A stretch of 64,000 nt of DNA from Sphaerulina vaccinii (taxonomy: Eukaryota; Ascomycota; Dothideomycetes; Mycosphaerellales; Mycosphaerellaceae): assembly GCA_022570795.1 (NCBI GenBank), contig JAKUDP010000008.1, forward strand, positions 2,071,713 through 2,135,712, read 5' to 3'. Position 1 is the stretch's first letter. The number at the start of each line of letters is the position of its first letter. Made by a program: the position numbers and the translations under genes. Below the pieces are notes generated by a model, which was not told the DNA's origin, did no database searches, and was given only the letters and a program-made list of their open reading frames with translations. This document shows, piece by piece, positions 61,724-64,000 of the stretch.

Positions 61724-64000
61724 ATTAAAATATCTACTACTAGTACTACTACTAACTATATTAATAGTTACTTTAAAAATAATAGAGCTCTTACTATAGT
61801 AGACTTTAGAAATTCTAGACTTATTACTTCTAGTAAAACTACTAAATTAGAAAATACTATATTAGTTTATAATCTAGACTTAGGTATTATTTTTTACTCT
61901 AGTTATTCTACTAATCTAACTAATTCTAACTATATAAAATATCTTTATTTAAAGTATAATAGTTTATTTAAAATATATAAAAATAATAATATTCTAGAAA
62001 ATCTAGAAAAGAAAATAGAATTTTTAGATATATCTACTTTAGAAGAGCTTACTACTAAAGTAGTTAATAATACTTATTTATTTAAAGAGTTAGATATATC
62101 TTTTAATAGTTTTAAGTACCTTAGCTATAACTATATTAATATTAATAGAAAAGAAATTAGAAAATACTATACTAAAAAATATAACTTTTCTACTCTAGCT
62201 ACTAATAAAAAAGCTAGTTATATTTTAGAAAATATACCTATATAAGTTTTAGTAGAATTTAATAAAAATTCTAAACTATATTTTATATCTAAACTACCTA
62301 ATTTAGAATTAGAAGAGTCTAGTACTAGTTTATCTAGAAGTTTAACTTATAGAAATAGAAGTAATAGCTTTTCTAATACGAGTAATAGTAGTATAGAATC
62401 TAATAGTAATTCTAGTAATAGTATAGAAGAACTAGAAGATATTACTTCTTTATTAAGAAAAATTTTTTTAGAAGATTATAAACTAGAAGTTACTAGAATA
62501 GAAGATAATACTATTAATATAGATAGTAATACTAAACTACTTAATAACTTTATTAAAAAATCTAATATATTAACTTATTTAAAAGATAAAAATAGAGAAT
62601 ATTTAATAGAAATAGGCTATAGTAATATAGAATCTAGTACTAATATAATAGAATCTAATATTAATAGTTTAGATCTTTCTAATTTAGAAGATCTAGTAAT
62701 AGAATATTTAATAGAAATTAGTACTAAAATAAATAGTATACCTCTTACTATTAGATAAAGAATTAGAAGTAGTAATTATAGCTCTACTACTAAAGAATTT
62801 AAAGACTTTATACTTTTAGATAGTATTTCTACTAAAAATACTTATTTTAAAATATTTTCGCAACTACTTATATTTACTATTAAAGTATTTTATATTACTA
62901 GTATATTTAAAAATAGTAGAGATAAAGAAGAACTAGAATACTATAGTCTAGTTAAAGATATTACTATTAGTAGTAGGGTAGAAACTCTTCTTAGAAAACT
63001 TATTTCTTTTAATTATACTACTATAGATATAGAAAAAAATAAATTCGAGCTATACTATCTATTTAGTAGAATATTTAGAAAGCTACTAAAAGAACTTAAT
63101 TCCTTTTTTATTAATAAAAATACTACTTTTAATAATCTAGTTATTATTTTCTACTATATTAGAAGTTTAGATAAATATAGTAAAGAAATTATAGATCTAC
63201 TTTTTATAAGAAAATTAACTAGTATAATAATTTATAACTCTAGATTAGTAACTCTAGGTTACTACTACTATTTAGAAGTTATAGAAGATAGTTTAGAAGA
63301 AGAGGAAGATTCTATAGTAGAAGATAATATTTCTATAAAAAATTTTATACTAAAGTATTTAACTAATATTAGTTTAAACTATTTTAGTTTTATTAGTACT
63401 ATTAGACCTTATCTTCTAGCTCTTACTAAAGAAATAGTAACTACTAAAGGACTTATAGGAAAGCCTAGGCCTAATTTAATTATTTATAATAATATAGAAT
63501 ATTCTATTTCTAATCTAAAAAACTATTTAGTAATATATATATTAAGTTAGAAAATATACTATTAAAGAAATTATTAGGAATAAATAGTTTAGAAGAATTA
63601 AATTTTAATTTTAAATTAGTTAACGATAGTAGTCTAATTAATAGAATAGAATCTAGTATTCTAGATATAGAAGAACTTAGAAAATTTAAAGAAGAACTTT
63701 ATTTTCTAAACTAACTTACTAAAAAAAATAACTATTATAATAAAACTTTTCTAAAAAATATAAGAAATAATAAAATAGTATTTAAAAGTACTAGTATAGA
63801 AAGATTTAATAACTATATTAATAAATTTATATTATATCTAGCTTTAACTATTTATTTATATAGTAGAGGTCCTCTTAGAGGAATAGAACTTACTACTATT
63901 ATATTTAAAAATATAGAAACTAAAAGTAGAAGTTTATTATTTAATAAAGAAGAAGAAGTTTTTTACTATAGTAATAGACTATTATAAGAGTTTAAATATA
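61724..64000 (+). pseudogene. RIP-destroyed OrsD-domain / telomere-linked-helicase-like gene, truncated by the window edge
   Basis: A mostly open frame from 61724 with stops at 62243 (TAA), 62756 (TAA) and 63548 (TAG). A -1 frame change near 63547 follows, and then stops at 63712 and 63985. The stops sit where CAA or CAG codons are expected, as RIP would make them. The translation lacks Met, Trp, Cys, His and Gln, because their codons need CA or TG. Segments such as ELDISFNSFKYLSYNYINI, then NRKEIRKYYTKKYNFSTL, and LYSRGPLRGIELTTIIFKN resemble the N-terminal half of fungal OrsD (DUF3505) / telomere-linked RecQ-helicase proteins, whose Cys and His would have been mutated away. The helicase part, if present, lies beyond the edge. 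Confidence 0.55.

Larger units (their letters stand above)
57890..64000. repeat. AT-rich, RIP-saturated block 2 (to the window edge)
   Basis: Over 6 kb of AT-dominated DNA in which CA and TG dinucleotides are almost absent while TA is extremely frequent, the signature of CpA-to-TpA mutation on both strands. It contains a 160-bp satellite (59.0-60.1 kb), a small less-mutated ORF (60.8-60.96 kb) and a dead gene (61.7-64.0 kb). From 57.9 to 59.0 kb and from 60.07 to 60.66 kb I see nothing recognisable apart from short inverted repeats. Confidence 0.85.

Noticed and set aside
57780..64000. CRISPR array or prokaryotic element in the repetitive right end
   Set aside because: The context is a eukaryotic fungal genome; repeats are directly adjoining 160-bp units without spacers.
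1..64000. tRNA or rRNA genes
   Set aside because: Scanning by eye for T-loop (GGTTCGA-type) boxes with matching A-boxes and for rRNA-like stretches found none; a covariance-model search could still find one.
1..64000. A secondary-metabolite gene cluster or other new multi-gene system
   Set aside because: There is a lone SDR, a lone Zn2Cys6 regulator far from it, and no core synthase or co-directional set; the genes look like ordinary genome neighbours.

Overview
The window looks like nuclear DNA of a filamentous ascomycete (Pezizomycotina, probably a dothideomycete close to Mycosphaerellaceae; the class is inferred from overall resemblance, not tested). The evidence is intron-bearing genes with mostly 47-85 nt GT-AG introns, fungal families such as SKN7, Zn2Cys6 regulators, 2EXR-type F-box-like proteins, a GT31-like type II enzyme and GPI or secreted Cys-rich proteins, and a right end that is extremely AT-rich in the way repeat-induced point mutation (RIP) produces. 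Coordinates below come from reading splice junctions by eye.

Layout. 0-9.6 kb: eIF2B epsilon (cut by the left edge), the response regulator SKN7, a mitochondrial/cytosolic Prx5-type peroxiredoxin transcribed away from SKN7, and a Zn2Cys6 regulator. 9.6-20.6 kb: gene-poor, with a short-chain dehydrogenase, two 2EXR-like proteins and several weak models. 21-35.7 kb: secreted M14 carboxypeptidase, F-box/LRR protein, GPI-type Cys-rich protein, a conserved hypothetical, a secreted or membrane Ser/Thr-rich protein, a Golgi GT31-like glycosyltransferase, a PLC-like phosphodiesterase and another 2EXR-like protein. 36-54.6 kb: housekeeping block with an SS18/SNF11-like subunit, a conserved small protein, a PQ-loop transporter, BFR1, MSH2 and MCM2 (head to head), and a pepsin-like protease. 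This block is interrupted at 38.2-42.1 kb by a ~171-bp tandem array, a decayed copy of the neighbouring gene, a TIR element with a 10-bp target-site duplication, and a long hairpin.

54.6-64 kb: transition into AT-rich DNA almost free of CA and TG dinucleotides (RIP-saturated). It is broken by a 1.4-kb normal-composition island carrying a degenerate zinc-finger ORF. The AT-rich part contains a 160-bp tandem satellite and ends in a RIP-destroyed gene resembling the OrsD-domain / telomere-linked helicase family, suggesting that the right side runs toward a subtelomere.

Genes that make joint sense: MSH2 and MCM2 share a 399-bp divergent promoter with three MCB boxes (ACGCGT) and one SCB/E2F-like box, as expected for G1/S co-expression. 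SKN7 and the peroxiredoxin are divergent neighbours in oxidative-stress biology. I do not see a demonstrable new multi-gene system. The least explained items are the 171-bp array with its flanking gene relic, the TIR element, the 160-bp AT satellite and the GC island.
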